Source of the DNA: Methanobacteriota archaeon
GTDB lineage: Archaea > Thermoplasmatota > E2 > DHVEG-1
Assembly (NCBI GenBank): GCA_903877165.1
Contig: CAIRCU010000044.1
Span: 19,881 to 83,880 of the forward strand
Length of the DNA: 64,000 nt
Direction of reading: 5' to 3'
Shown piece by piece: positions 19,191 through 29,038 of the stretch. The translations under genes and the position numbers were made by a program. The notes beneath the pieces are model-generated. The model had not been told where the DNA came from and ran no database searches. It was given only the letters and a program-made list of their open reading frames with translations. Numbering within the stretch: the stretch's first letter is position 1; each line of letters begins with the position of its first letter.

Positions 19191-22100
19191 ATGCAGACTT
19201 ACAAAATAGCTAGTATTATTTTCGCAGTGCTGCTGCTTCCAATCATCATGCCCTGTACTCACGATGGATCGATGACAGAGGCAATGAGTCGTGTCTCCCG
19301 GAGCACCACCGAACCCGTCTCCGAGGTAGGCGCACGCGTTGAAGGACTTCATGACACAGTATTGACTAATCGGGAGGTTGGTCCGTTTCCAGCCGGTGGT
19401 GGACCCTCGTTCGGCGATACCACACGTCCTACATGCACGATTGCGTTCGACAACCCTGATCGGTACAACATCAGCGGGGCTACGATTAGAATCTTCGCGA
19501 ATTTCACGGAAAACGGCTCCGGCATCGACCCGGCCACGGTGAGGATCAATATCACCGTCGCCGGTAATCTCTCCATTGAGAATTACAGCATGGATAGCCT
19601 GAACAACACGCGGTGGTACTATGATTGGGCGGTTCCAGGCGTTGACGGACCGGTGAAGGTCAGCATCTTCGCAGCCGACAATGCCTCGAACCTGCTGGAT
19701 CCCTACCCAACCTTTAACACCTCCAGGTTCATCGATACCACCCTTCCAAGCGCCACCATCACCTATAACCAATCCGCCGCATACCTTACCCAAGGCACCC
19801 TCCTCAAAATATTCGTCAACTTCACCGATGCTTCCTCCGGCATCATACCGAACAGCGCCAAAATCAACATCAGCGCGGGCGGCAGCCAACTTGTCACCGA
19901 TAACTCCTTGATAGAGACGAACGAAACGCATTGGTACTTTGACTGGGTTATTCCTACGGGCCATGACGGCGTGATTAACGTTAGTGTCTACGCCATGGAC
20001 CACGCTGGCCATCAACTCGACCCCGAACAATCCACGAACGTATCGAAAAGCATTGACAACACCGCGCCTTCCTGCACCATCGCCTACAACACCACTGCGA
20101 CCTACCTCAACGCAGAAACCACACTCTGCATCTATGCGAACTTCACGGAAAACGGCTCCGGCATCGACCCTGCCTCCGTCCATATAAACATCACGACTAC
20201 CGGTCATGGCGTCACCGGCAACTACAGCATGCAAAGTACCAACAACACCCACTGGTACTACAACTGGACGGTGCCTGCTGGCAACGATGGGCCGGTCACC
20301 ATCAAGGTTTACGCGAAGGATAACGTCAACCATCTCCTCGCACAGTACCCGACCACCAACCTCTCCAAGATTATCGACAACACCGCACCCACCTGCACCA
20401 TCGGCTACAACATCACCAGGCACGCACTTAAAGAAGGAGACGCAGTCAAGATCTATGCGAATTTCACCGACGCGGGTGCAGGCATAGACCCAGCGAGCAT
20501 TCTCATCAACATCTCCACGGTCGGCCTCGGCGGTCTCCTCAGCACCGCCATGCAGCAAATCAACATAACACACTGGTATTACAACTGGACCATCCCCGCT
20601 GGCAACGACGGTCCAATGACCGTCAAGGTCTACGCTAAAGACAACCTCGGCCAGCCCCTCACCGAATACCCCGCCATCAACGACTCCAAGATCATCGACA
20701 ACACCCCACCATCCTGTATCATCGACTACAACCGCACCACCACCTACCTCAAAGTCGGACAAAAACTCAAAATCTACACGAACTTCACAGACACCAGCTC
20801 CGGCATCGACCCCGCCACCATCCACATAAACATCACGACCGCCAGCCATGGCGTCACCGGCAACTACAGCATGCAAAGTACCAACAACACCCACTGGTAC
20901 TACAACTGGACGGTGCCTGCAGGCAACGACGGACCGGTCACCATCAACGTCTACGCCCATGACAACGCCACCAACCCCATGAGCCCCTACCCCACCACCA
21001 ACACCAGCAAACACATCGACAACACCCCGCCGTCTCTAACTATCGGCTTCGATACCCCCAACCCATACCTCACCGACGACGACAGCATAACCATCTACGC
21101 CAACTTCACAGAAAACGGCTCCGGCATCAACCCAGACTCCGTCACCATCACCATCCACACCACCGGCACACCAGTCTTTGACATCCCCATGACCAAAACT
21201 GACCTTACCCACTATACCTACACTTGGGATGTCCCCAGCGCAAGCGACGGCTCTACCAATATCACCATCAAAGCCGCGGACAACGCCACCAACCCTATCG
21301 CCGGTGCCAACTTCACCACCGCGAAAACCATCGACAACACCCCACCATCCTGCATCATCGGTTTCAACCGCACCGCCACCTACCTCAACGCAGAAACCAA
21401 ACTCCGCGTCTATGCGAACTTCACGGAAAACGGCTCCGGCATCGATTCCGCAACCGTCCACATAGACATCACGACCGCCAGCCATGGCGTCACCGGCAAC
21501 CACAGCATGCAAAGTACCAACAACACCCACTGGTACTACAACTGGACGGTGCCTGCAGGCAACGACGGGCATGTCAACATCAGCGTCTACGCAAAGGATA
21601 ACGTCAACCATCTCCTCACGCAGTACCCGACCACCAACGTCTCCAAGATCATCGACAACAACGCACCCACCTGCACCATCGCCTTCAACACCACACAAAC
21701 CACGCTTACCAGCGGCAACAAACTCCGCATCTACGCCAACTTCACAGAAAACGACTCCGGCATCAACCCCGGCTCCATCAAGATAAGCATCACTACCGTC
21801 GGCAATGGCGACACTGCAAACACATCTATGGTGAGGACTAACATTACACACTGGTACTATAATTGGACCGTACCCTCAGGAACAGACGACAACGGCGTCG
21901 CGACCATCCACATCTACGCCACAGATAATGCGACTAACTTCTTAGACCCCTGGCCGACGAACAACACCGCGAAAACCATCGCAAATACCGGGGGAACCGG
22001 TGGAGGCACAGGTGGCGGTTCAGACGGTGGAAGCAATACCCCGCCGATTGCGGACGCTGGCGGGCCGTACACCGGCTCGGACGGCTATCCTGTCACCCTG

Positions 22101-23198
22101 GATGCTTCCAAGAGCCGGAGCAATGACACCGGCATTCAGATAGTCGGCTACCGCTGGGATTTCACCAGCGACGGCGTCTACGACACCGACTGGCTCACCA
22201 GCCCGACCATCACCCATACGTATCCGAAGGGGAACTACACGGTCATGGTCCAGGTCCAGGATAACCGCTCTGGGACCGATACGGCTACCGCACATGTCAC
22301 TATCGTTAAAGGCCTGGTCACCGGGTCGGATGCTTCTCGGGACGAGCTGGACTCCATCTTCGGCGTCACCCTCAATCAATCCTTCTACGCGAGGGACACG
22401 AACGGCGATGGCATCATGGATACCTTCGTCGACCCCAACTTCCTCCTCACCGGAGTCCACCAGACATCGGTCAGCGGCCACACCGTCTTCTTACTCTCCT
22501 TGAGTACTGAGGCTTCTCCGAAGGCGTTCTGGGATGTCGCGACGAACACGATTACTCCCGTTGTGTCTACCACGGGGACTACGACGTCCACCGTTGATAC
22601 GACTGACCAAACCGTGACCGTCACCGTCATAGTCGAAAAAACACAGTGGATCTACCTGGACATCGTCGACTCCTACCCCGTGGATATGTACCCGACGTAC
22701 ACCCTGACGGTCCGTACCGGGAACCGGACGATCCCTGCAGATCATGTCTGGCGTGAGGGCGGCCGCATCCATATCTTCGATGACGCCGCGACCACGTACG
22801 TCATCATCTATGCCTATGACATGCTTCCTCCTGAAGTCACCCCTGTCTCTGACACAAACCTGACGACTGCTCAGCCGACCTTCACTATCACATTCAAAGA
22901 ACCGGTGGAGATCACGTACGCGACCCTGAACTACAACGATATCAGGGCTCAGTTGCGGACCAGCAACGGCCAAGTCTTCACATTCACCCCCGTAACGCCA
23001 CTTACCAGCGGTCAGTACCATCTCTTCGTCACCGGCAGGGATCGAGATAATAACACGAGGACATTGACAGCGACCTATACGGTTACGGTAGCTTCGGTCC
23101 CGGTGCAGTTCCCCTGGATGTACATCGGTGTCGCTCTCGTGATCATCGGCGTCCTCATCATCGTGCTTGTGTTCCTGCGCCGGAATTACTATATTTAA
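19191..23198 (+). CDS. Giant cell-surface protein with eight ~107-residue Ig-like repeats, PKD domain and C-terminal anchor
   Basis: 1335 residues. After a signal peptide, eight tandem repeats of about 107 residues run from about 80 to 935. Each starts PxCTIxxN and contains YANFTENGSGIDP and WYYNWTVPAGNDG. A Gly-rich hinge (TGGTGGGTGGGSDGG), a PKD domain (DAGGPYTGSDGYP to NYTVMVQVQD), a further beta-rich region, and a C-terminal helix followed by RRNYYI complete it. Dozens of Asn-X-Ser/Thr sequons suggest heavy glycosylation. Likely an S-layer-associated or adhesive stalk protein. Repeats 3, 5 and 7 share nearly identical 74-nt DNA segments, a sign of recent duplication or conversion. Confidence 0.88.
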   Translation: MQTYKIASIIFAVLLLPIIMPCTHDGSMTEAMSRVSRSTTEPVSEVGARVEGLHDTVLTNREVGPFPAGGGPSFGDTTRPTCTIAFDNPDRYNISGATIRIFANFTENGSGIDPATVRINITVAGNLSIENYSMDSLNNTRWYYDWAVPGVDGPVKVSIFAADNASNLLDPYPTFNTSRFIDTTLPSATITYNQSAAYLTQGTLLKIFVNFTDASSGIIPNSAKINISAGGSQLVTDNSLIETNETHWYFDWVIPTGHDGVINVSVYAMDHAGHQLDPEQSTNVSKSIDNTAPSCTIAYNTTATYLNAETTLCIYANFTENGSGIDPASVHINITTTGHGVTGNYSMQSTNNTHWYYNWTVPAGNDGPVTIKVYAKDNVNHLLAQYPTTNLSKIIDNTAPTCTIGYNITRHALKEGDAVKIYANFTDAGAGIDPASILINISTVGLGGLLSTAMQQINITHWYYNWTIPAGNDGPMTVKVYAKDNLGQPLTEYPAINDSKIIDNTPPSCIIDYNRTTTYLKVGQKLKIYTNFTDTSSGIDPATIHINITTASHGVTGNYSMQSTNNTHWYYNWTVPAGNDGPVTINVYAHDNATNPMSPYPTTNTSKHIDNTPPSLTIGFDTPNPYLTDDDSITIYANFTENGSGINPDSVTITIHTTGTPVFDIPMTKTDLTHYTYTWDVPSASDGSTNITIKAADNATNPIAGANFTTAKTIDNTPPSCIIGFNRTATYLNAETKLRVYANFTENGSGIDSATVHIDITTASHGVTGNHSMQSTNNTHWYYNWTVPAGNDGHVNISVYAKDNVNHLLTQYPTTNVSKIIDNNAPTCTIAFNTTQTTLTSGNKLRIYANFTENDSGINPGSIKISITTVGNGDTANTSMVRTNITHWYYNWTVPSGTDDNGVATIHIYATDNATNFLDPWPTNNTAKTIANTGGTGGGTGGGSDGGSNTPPIADAGGPYTGSDGYPVTLDASKSRSNDTGIQIVGYRWDFTSDGVYDTDWLTSPTITHTYPKGNYTVMVQVQDNRSGTDTATAHVTIVKGLVTGSDASRDELDSIFGVTLNQSFYARDTNGDGIMDTFVDPNFLLTGVHQTSVSGHTVFLLSLSTEASPKAFWDVATNTITPVVSTTGTTTSTVDTTDQTVTVTVIVEKTQWIYLDIVDSYPVDMYPTYTLTVRTGNRTIPADHVWREGGRIHIFDDAATTYVIIYAYDMLPPEVTPVSDTNLTTAQPTFTITFKEPVEITYATLNYNDIRAQLRTSNGQVFTFTPVTPLTSGQYHLFVTGRDRDNNTRTLTATYTVTVASVPVQFPWMYIGVALVIIGVLIIVLVFLRRNYYI
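20205..20278 (+). repeat. 74-nt intragenic repeat unit (also 20847-20920 and 21483-21556)
   Basis: Three copies are nearly identical at the DNA level, differing at one or two bases, and spaced 642 and 636 nt apart, that is, two protein repeats each. They lie in repeats 3, 5 and 7 of the large surface protein. The alternating pattern suggests that a two-repeat block was duplicated as a unit. Confidence 0.85.
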
Positions 23199-23224
23199 AA
23201 AAAAATTCGGTTTCTTCCCTTTCT

Positions 23225-23779
23225 TTATTGTTCTTCCGTGATGTACCCTTGATTCCTGAGGAGGTTGAGAATCTTGGCCGTGCTTTCGTCGATGGTCTCC
23301 GTGTCGGTATCGATAATGAGGTCGGGGTGTTGTGGTTCCTCATAGGGGTCGTCCACGCCCGTGAACCCGTGGAGTTTACCTGCAAGCGCCTGTTTGTACA
23401 TGCCTTTGACGTCGCGTTGCTTGCATACCTCGAGAGGGCATCGGGCGTAGACCTCAAGGAAAGAGTGAATCGTCGCGCGGGCTTTGTCTCGGCGGTCGCG
23501 GTAGGGGGAAACGAAGGTGGCGAGGACGATATTGCCTTTGTCGGTCTTCTGCCTGGCGATTTCGGTGACTCGTCTGAGGTTCTCATCGCGGTCTTGCCGT
23601 GAGAATCCGAGGTCCTTGGTCAGGTCGCGGCGGACGACATCGCCATCGAGGCGCTCGACCGGGTGGCCTTTGGCGCGGAGGTGGTCGGCGACATGGTCAG
23701 CAACCGTAGTCTTGCCGCTGCAGGGGAGTCCTGTGATCCAGACAGTAACGCCCCTGGGCTGCTTTCGTGGGTTAGTCAC
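23225..23779 (-). CDS. cysC: Adenylylsulfate (APS) kinase
   Basis: 184 residues. The Walker A motif GLPCSGKTT is near the N-terminus, followed by the family's LDGDVVRRDLTKDLGFSRQD. It phosphorylates adenylyl sulfate to PAPS. Its start overlaps the end of cysN by 8 nt, so the three genes cysD-cysN-cysC form one transcription unit. The presence of a kinase means that PAPS is the product, either for PAPS reduction or for sulfation of surface glycans; neither a reductase nor a sulfotransferase is visible in the window. Confidence 0.94.
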   Translation of the reverse strand: MTNPRKQPRGVTVWITGLPCSGKTTVADHVADHLRAKGHPVERLDGDVVRRDLTKDLGFSRQDRDENLRRVTEIARQKTDKGNIVLATFVSPYRDRRDKARATIHSFLEVYARCPLEVCKQRDVKGMYKQALAGKLHGFTGVDDPYEEPQHPDLIIDTDTETIDESTAKILNLLRNQGYITEEQ

Positions 23780-25037
23780 GTATCATCCCTGCCCCAACGG
23801 TCTCGTTGGTCCGTTCGTCGATGAGGATAATGCTGCCGGTCGCGCGGTTCCGCCGATAGCTGTCGTAGAACAGCGGCTGTGCGGTCCGCACGGAGATCCG
23901 GCCGATCTCGTTGAGCCCGAGGTCTGGGACGTTCTCGATGCGGTGGAGGGTGTTGATGTCGAGCTTGTAGTAGAGGTTCCGCACCATGGCTTTAGTCTCT
24001 TTCGTGGTATGCCGCAGGATGTACGTCTGCATCGGCTGCAGTGGGGTGGAGGACATCCAGCAGATCATGAGGTCGATGTCCTGGCTGACATTAGGCTGGT
24101 TGTGCTCACGGACAATCATATCCCCGCGGCTGATGTCGATGTCGTCTTGCAGCTGCATGACCACGGACATGGGCGGGAAAGCCTCGGTGACGGGGCCGGA
24201 GGGTGATTCGATGCTGGTGATTTCGGAGGAGAGGTTGCTGGGGAGGATTTTGACTTTGTCGCCTGGTTTGAAGATGCCGCCCGATATTTTACCGGCGTAG
24301 CCTCGGTAGTCGTGGTACTGATCGTTTCGGGGGCGGATGACGTACTGGACGGGGAAGCGGCAGTCGACGAGGTTCTCGTCGCTGGTGATGTTGATGTTCT
24401 CCAGGGTGTAGAGGAGGGCGGGTCCTTTGTACCAGGGCATATTGACGGAGGGGTTGACGACGTTGTCGCCGAGGAGTGCGCTGATCGGGATGAAGGTGAT
24501 GTCCGGGATGCTGAGTTTGGCGACGAAGCCTTTGAGGTCGTCTTTGATGCGTTCGTAGACGTCCTCGCGGAACTCGACGAGGTCCATTTTGTTGATGCAG
24601 ATGATGAAATGCGGGATGCCAAGTAAGGAGGCGATGAAGATATGGCGGTGGGTCTGTTCGATGACGCCGTTGCGGGCGTCGATGAGGATGATTGCGAGGT
24701 TGGCGGTGCTGGCGCCGGTGACCATGTTGCGGGTGTACTGGATGTGGCCTGGGGTGTCCGCGATGATGAATTTTCGGTGGGGGGTGGAGAAGTAGCGGTA
24801 GGCGACGTCGATGGTGATGCCTTGTTCGCGTTCCGCGCGCAGCCCGTCCGTCAGCAGCGCGAGGTTGAGGGTTTCGCCGCGTTGGACTGCGAGGCGCTGG
24901 AGGCTGTCGAGCTGGTCCTGGAAGATGGTCTTGGTGTCGTACATGAGCCGGCCGATGAGTGTGCTTTTACCGTCGTCGACGCTGCCTGCGGTGGTGAATC
25001 GCAGGAGATCCATTTCGGGTGGTGTTTGGTCGCTCAT
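23772..25037 (-). CDS. cysN: Sulfate adenylyltransferase large (GTPase) subunit
   Basis: 421 residues from ATG 25037, one base after the cysD stop. An elongation-factor-type GTPase carries GSVDDGKST (about 17-25), DTPGH and NKMDL, followed by beta-barrel domains. With CysD it makes adenylyl sulfate from sulfate and ATP, using GTP hydrolysis to drive the reaction. A longer upstream reading frame exists but overlaps cysD and lacks a ribosome-binding site. The heterodimeric CysDN system is common in bacteria and uncommon in archaea, which more often use single-chain Sat. Confidence 0.94.
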   Translation of the reverse strand: MSDQTPPEMDLLRFTTAGSVDDGKSTLIGRLMYDTKTIFQDQLDSLQRLAVQRGETLNLALLTDGLRAEREQGITIDVAYRYFSTPHRKFIIADTPGHIQYTRNMVTGASTANLAIILIDARNGVIEQTHRHIFIASLLGIPHFIICINKMDLVEFREDVYERIKDDLKGFVAKLSIPDITFIPISALLGDNVVNPSVNMPWYKGPALLYTLENINITSDENLVDCRFPVQYVIRPRNDQYHDYRGYAGKISGGIFKPGDKVKILPSNLSSEITSIESPSGPVTEAFPPMSVVMQLQDDIDISRGDMIVREHNQPNVSQDIDLMICWMSSTPLQPMQTYILRHTTKETKAMVRNLYYKLDINTLHRIENVPDLGLNEIGRISVRTAQPLFYDSYRRNRATGSIILIDERTNETVGAGMIRD

Positions 25038-25038
25038 G

Positions 25039-25956
25039 TTAGAAGTATCCCTCCCGTTTGCGGTCTTCCATGGCAGAATCGGATCTGAGGTCGTCGGCGC
25101 GGCTGACGCGCTCCGAGCTGCGGCTGGCCGCGACTTCGCGGATGATGTCTTCAACGGTCGATGCCGTGGATTCGACGAGACCGGTGCAGGTCATGTCGCC
25201 GACGGTGCGGCAGCGGACGAGGCGTTCAGCGAGGGTTTCTTTATCCGCGTCATTCAGGGTGAGGAACTCGGAGTAGGCGAGGAGGACCCCGTTGCGCAGG
25301 ATGCAGCGGCGTCTGTGAGCAAAATAGATGCAGGGGATGGGGATGTTTTCTTGGAGGATGTACTGCCAGATATCGAGCTCGGTCCAGTTGCTGAGCGGGA
25401 AGACTCGGAAGTGTTCGCCGTGGTGGCGTCGTCCGTTGTAGAGGTCCCAGAGCTCTGGCCGCTGGTTCTTAGGGTCCCATTGGCCGAATTCGTTGCGGTG
25501 GGAGAAGAAGCGCTCTTTGGCTCTGGCTTTCTCCTCGTCGCGTCGCCCGCCGCCGATAGCGGCGTCGAGGTTGAGCTCGCGGATGGTGTCAAGCAGGGTG
25601 GTGGTCTGCAGGTAGTTGCGGCTGGCGTTGCGGCCTTTCTCTTCGATGACTCTGCCGGCGTCGATGCTGGCCTGGACGGATCCGACGATGAGGTGGACGC
25701 CGAGGTGTTTGATGAGGTCGTCGCGGAAGACGATGGTCTCGGGGAAGTTATGCCCGGTGTCGATGTGGAGGAACGGGTACGGGATAGGGGCGGGCTGGAA
25801 GGCTTTCTTGGAGAGGTGGCTGAGCACGATGGAGTCTTTGCCGCCGGAGAAGAGGAGGGCAGAGCGGTGGAACTGAGCCGCAACCTCTCGGAGGACGAAG
25901 ATGGCTTCCGCTTCGAGTTTTTCGAGGTGGCTGACGGCGTAGGTAGTCATGGTCAT
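25039..25956 (-). CDS. cysD: Sulfate adenylyltransferase small subunit
   Basis: 305 residues from ATG 25956; ATG 25950 and TTG 25968 are alternatives. The PP-loop SGGKDSIVLSHL begins at about 37, as in the PAPS-reductase-like ATP-binding fold of CysD. HIDTGHNFPET and IGGGRRDEEKARAKERFFS are family signatures. It is the first gene of the operon; a 9-bp inverted repeat lies in the upstream region at 25981-26019. Confidence 0.94.
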   Translation of the reverse strand: MTMTTYAVSHLEKLEAEAIFVLREVAAQFHRSALLFSGGKDSIVLSHLSKKAFQPAPIPYPFLHIDTGHNFPETIVFRDDLIKHLGVHLIVGSVQASIDAGRVIEEKGRNASRNYLQTTTLLDTIRELNLDAAIGGGRRDEEKARAKERFFSHRNEFGQWDPKNQRPELWDLYNGRRHHGEHFRVFPLSNWTELDIWQYILQENIPIPCIYFAHRRRCILRNGVLLAYSEFLTLNDADKETLAERLVRCRTVGDMTCTGLVESTASTVEDIIREVAASRSSERVSRADDLRSDSAMEDRKREGYF

Positions 25957-25980
25957 ATGACCCTTCAATTCCTGTGAATT

Positions 25981-26019
25981 TTCAAGGACGGAAGGTATGG
26001 ATGGGTTGTGGTCCTTGAA
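25981..26019. promoter_or_regulatory. Inverted repeat upstream of cysDNC
   Basis: TTCAAGGAC at 25981-25989 and its exact complement GTCCTTGAA at 26011-26019, separated by 21 nt, lie 25-63 nt before the cysD start. It could be an operator or a leader hairpin controlling sulfate assimilation. Only dyad symmetry is seen; the regulator is unknown. Confidence 0.4.
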
Positions 26020-26154
26020 GGGAAAGTGAGGTGTAATCCTGAGGAGGGCAAATGAAACTACCAGTTAAGAACATTGTGCTTGGATGCGGCCTACCCTTCT
26101 AGGAGGAGCCGCAGTATTTAAATATCCCTTAAAAGAATATTAATTTCAGACAGT

Positions 26155-27651
26155 ATGGCTCGATTGCTCAAGCTCCTGATTATTCTTATCCTTGCCGCCG
26201 CGCTAGTGGGGTCATCTGCGTACGTGTTCCTGATGAATGGCACGAAGAACGGAGATGATGGCGGGGATGGAGGGACGACGCCAGTGCCGGATACTACGCC
26301 GCCGACGATCAACAGCTCGACGGTCGATACTATCGGATCTCCAGGAAAAACGACGCAGATCAACGCGCAGTACTGGGACAACAAAGGGGTGACTTCCGCC
26401 ATCTTATATTATCGAATCCATGGCGAGACGACATGGAAGAACCTCTCGATGATACCTAACGGCTTCGCGGATATCGTGATTCCTGTGGGAGACACAGCGA
26501 ACTACGAGTTCTACATCACGGTGGATGACGCCGCGGGGAACGGACCGGTCGGCGCCCCGTCCACCGATGGCAGCACCTATTACACGATCACGGTCCAGCA
26601 GCAGAATGTGACACTGGTGCACAATGTCTTCATTGAAGAGGGTACGACGACCTGGTGCACGAACTGCCCTTGGGTTGCAGATAGCCTCCATAACCTTGAG
26701 AGCCTAGGGACGTACCATTTCTTCTACGTCGCGCTCATCGCAGACATGAACCCGCAGGCATTGGCTCGAACCGTCGAATACAATGAATACGGCTATCCAG
26801 AATTGTATATCGACGGGGGATACTACATTATCCTAGGGACGAAACTGACCAAAGAGGAGACGCAAGCGGCGATCGCGGAGAACATCACCGCCGCGGAAAA
26901 TCGCGATGTCCCACCGCTCCTGCTGACGGTCTCAGCCTTATTTGATAATACGACGAATCAGACGACCATTGTTGTCATGGTTACCAATTATGGGTCGTCC
27001 AACTATGCCGGGACACTGCGTGTATACCTCGCGCAGCGCAACTCCTATCCCTACTCCGGTGGCACCGGGATTTACCACCACGGGTTCGTCAGCTTCCTCA
27101 CAAACGAGTCCATTACAGTGACCGCTGCCGGAACAGAGATAAAGAACTACACCTTGGCGGGCAACAGCTCCTATGTCGCCAACCTCGAGGTGCTGGCCGC
27201 GGTGTTCAGCAACCAGGGGATTCCCAAGGACTCCTACCCTCCAAACGGGAAAAACAACTCGTTCAACGCCTTCAATGTCGATGCATGTAACTCCACACTA
27301 ATTGTACCCGGCGGCAAACTGCCTCCGGCCATCGGCATCACGTTCCCGACAGCATATTCACTGAACATTTTCAACCGCCATATCCTGAAGGAGATAAAAC
27401 CGAAGACTACGACCTGCTATGGTCGGTTCACGGTCACCGCCCTAGAACTCAACGGCTCAGCGATTGTCCGGGTGGAGTTCTATCTTGATGGGAAACTGGT
27501 GCAGAACCTGACCGCCGCCCCCTATTCCTGGAAATGGCCGCTCTTAAGACCCTCCTTAGGACTCAAGAAACATACTATAACAGTCACCGCGTACGATGCA
27601 AGCGGGGAGAGCGCATCGACATCGATAACGATCCGGGTCCGAGCTCTATAA
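26155..27651 (+). CDS. Membrane-anchored extracytoplasmic protein with Ig-like and thioredoxin-like domains
   Basis: 498 residues. An N-terminal signal anchor (about 5-27) is followed by a Gly/Asp-rich linker, an Ig-like domain, then a thioredoxin-like fold with the redox motif CTNCP near 172 and a YPELYIDGG cis-proline loop near 223. The C-terminal part is another beta-sandwich. It probably acts in disulfide exchange on the outer face. A TATA box (TATTTAAATA, about 26112-26121) predicts a very short leader. It joins the extracytoplasmic thiol proteins of the operon at 30.7-33.9 kb as a possible partner. Confidence 0.8.
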   Translation: MARLLKLLIILILAAALVGSSAYVFLMNGTKNGDDGGDGGTTPVPDTTPPTINSSTVDTIGSPGKTTQINAQYWDNKGVTSAILYYRIHGETTWKNLSMIPNGFADIVIPVGDTANYEFYITVDDAAGNGPVGAPSTDGSTYYTITVQQQNVTLVHNVFIEEGTTTWCTNCPWVADSLHNLESLGTYHFFYVALIADMNPQALARTVEYNEYGYPELYIDGGYYIILGTKLTKEETQAAIAENITAAENRDVPPLLLTVSALFDNTTNQTTIVVMVTNYGSSNYAGTLRVYLAQRNSYPYSGGTGIYHHGFVSFLTNESITVTAAGTEIKNYTLAGNSSYVANLEVLAAVFSNQGIPKDSYPPNGKNNSFNAFNVDACNSTLIVPGGKLPPAIGITFPTAYSLNIFNRHILKEIKPKTTTCYGRFTVTALELNGSAIVRVEFYLDGKLVQNLTAAPYSWKWPLLRPSLGLKKHTITVTAYDASGESASTSITIRVRAL

Positions 27652-27660
27652 AAAAAAGAG

Positions 27661-28971
27661 CTATGGTTTTTGGAAGAGCCGTCGCGCAACCATGGTCGCG
27701 ACGATGTTGCGCGCCGCGACGGCAACAAACCCTGTAAACCCAAACCGCAGGCTGCGGACGAGCCGTCTCACCGTGTTTTTCGGTCTGTAGAACCAAGCAT
27801 ACAGCCCTTGCGTCCCCGCGATGAGCTGATGCACCGACATCTGCCGCGGCTGGAACACGACCTGGTTAAGGGTGTACCGTGACCAGTCCTTACTGAGGAT
27901 CCGGCCTTCCGCCTCCAACCGCCTAAACAACGGCGTCCCCGGCAGTGGAGTCAGGATGCAGAAATCGACGACATCAAGATCAAGGTCGCTTAGCAGCTCT
28001 CTGGTCCGGGAGAACACCTCTGGTGTTTCGCCATCTGCTCCAAGTATGAAGCTACCGAAGACCGCCATCCGGTTCCCATGGATGTTGTCCACTGCCCGAT
28101 GGTACTCTTCGATACGGTTCGTACGCTTGTGGTAGGAGTCCAAAGACTGCTCGCAGATGGACTCAAACCCGATGAACCAGCCGAGGCATCCCGCCTGCCG
28201 AGACAACTTCACCAGTTCAGGGTCCTTGGCTAATACATCAACGTTTCCGTTGCAGAAAAACCGCTTCTTTACATCGATGAGTCTGGTGAACAGCTCTCGG
28301 GCGTACGCGGGATCCGCGGTCAGCGTCTCATCGTAGAACATGACGGTGCGCTGCGGCAGACTCTTGATTTCCTCTACGACGTCATTCACCGGTCGTTTGT
28401 AGAAGGGTTGGCTGCCGGAGAGGTGGGTCTCTGGGCAGAAGTCGCAGTGATATGGACAACCGCGGGTCGCTTCGACCGCGCCGGTCAGGACGAATCCAGG
28501 GAGGTCAATCCTTGTTGGCGGAATCACAAGATTAGACGAATACGGGACTGGAGGATAGAAGGACTGGAGCCGATGGTGTTCAAGGTCCTCAAGAACCGTA
28601 GGCCAGGTCGGCTCCCCGCGGCCGAGGAGGACCGCGTCCGCATGCTGTTTCGCCTCTTCAGGAACAGCGGAGGCGTGGATCCCGCTGAGGACCACGGGGA
28701 TGTGCCGTGCGCGGAAGGCATCCGCGATCTCGTACGCCCGCGGCGCGGTCGACGTCGTGAAATTAATCAGCACCGCATCATACGGCTTGGTGACATCCAC
28801 AGGCTGGTACCGCTCATTGATCAGCGTTACCGTATGATTTTTTGGAGTAATGGCCGCAAGCTGTCGCGCCTGCAGGGTTGGGAGAATCGAGAAGGCCGTC
28901 ATTACGGTCTTATCAAAGAGCCCGTACTGTGCGCGTCCCATCCAGACGGTCTCGACGATCAGGATATGCAT
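27661..28971 (-). CDS. B12-binding-domain radical-SAM protein
   Basis: 436 residues from ATG 28971 (MHILIVETVW). The N-terminal cobalamin-binding-like Rossmann domain (about 1-140, with SGIHASAVPEEAKQHADAV) is followed by the radical-SAM motif RGCPYHCDFC near 190. The C-terminal region resembles B12-type enzymes such as BchE and HpnJ and proteins acting on isoprenoid lipids. A B12-binding histidine motif (DxHxxG) is not clear, so cobalamin use is uncertain. It is transcribed divergently from a CapK-like ligase. Substrate unknown; a lipid or isoprenoid is possible. Confidence 0.82.
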   Translation of the reverse strand: MHILIVETVWMGRAQYGLFDKTVMTAFSILPTLQARQLAAITPKNHTVTLINERYQPVDVTKPYDAVLINFTTSTAPRAYEIADAFRARHIPVVLSGIHASAVPEEAKQHADAVLLGRGEPTWPTVLEDLEHHRLQSFYPPVPYSSNLVIPPTRIDLPGFVLTGAVEATRGCPYHCDFCPETHLSGSQPFYKRPVNDVVEEIKSLPQRTVMFYDETLTADPAYARELFTRLIDVKKRFFCNGNVDVLAKDPELVKLSRQAGCLGWFIGFESICEQSLDSYHKRTNRIEEYHRAVDNIHGNRMAVFGSFILGADGETPEVFSRTRELLSDLDLDVVDFCILTPLPGTPLFRRLEAEGRILSKDWSRYTLNQVVFQPRQMSVHQLIAGTQGLYAWFYRPKNTVRRLVRSLRFGFTGFVAVAARNIVATMVARRLFQKP

Positions 28972-29038
28972 AGCAGCCTGCACGGCGCTTGAACTAGGCT
29001 CAGCTATTTAAGTAATTGGTTCCATCCCATCCCTCGCG
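28972..29038. promoter_or_regulatory. Shared divergent promoter
   Basis: One TATTTAA-type element at about 28999-29009 serves both directions. It lies about 27-30 nt before the predicted start of each divergent transcript and within 35 nt of both ATGs, so the two genes probably respond together. Confidence 0.5.

Noticed and set aside
19080..21014. 644-codon minus-strand frame opposite the Ig-repeat protein
   Set aside because: It is an antisense mirror of the tandem repeats (Val/Gly/Asp-rich), with no independent start signals.
26052..26102. 16-codon frame after GAGGAGGG between cysD and the membrane thioredoxin gene
   Set aside because: The spacing from Shine-Dalgarno to ATG is only about 4 nt, the peptide is very short, and no regulatory structure was seen with it.
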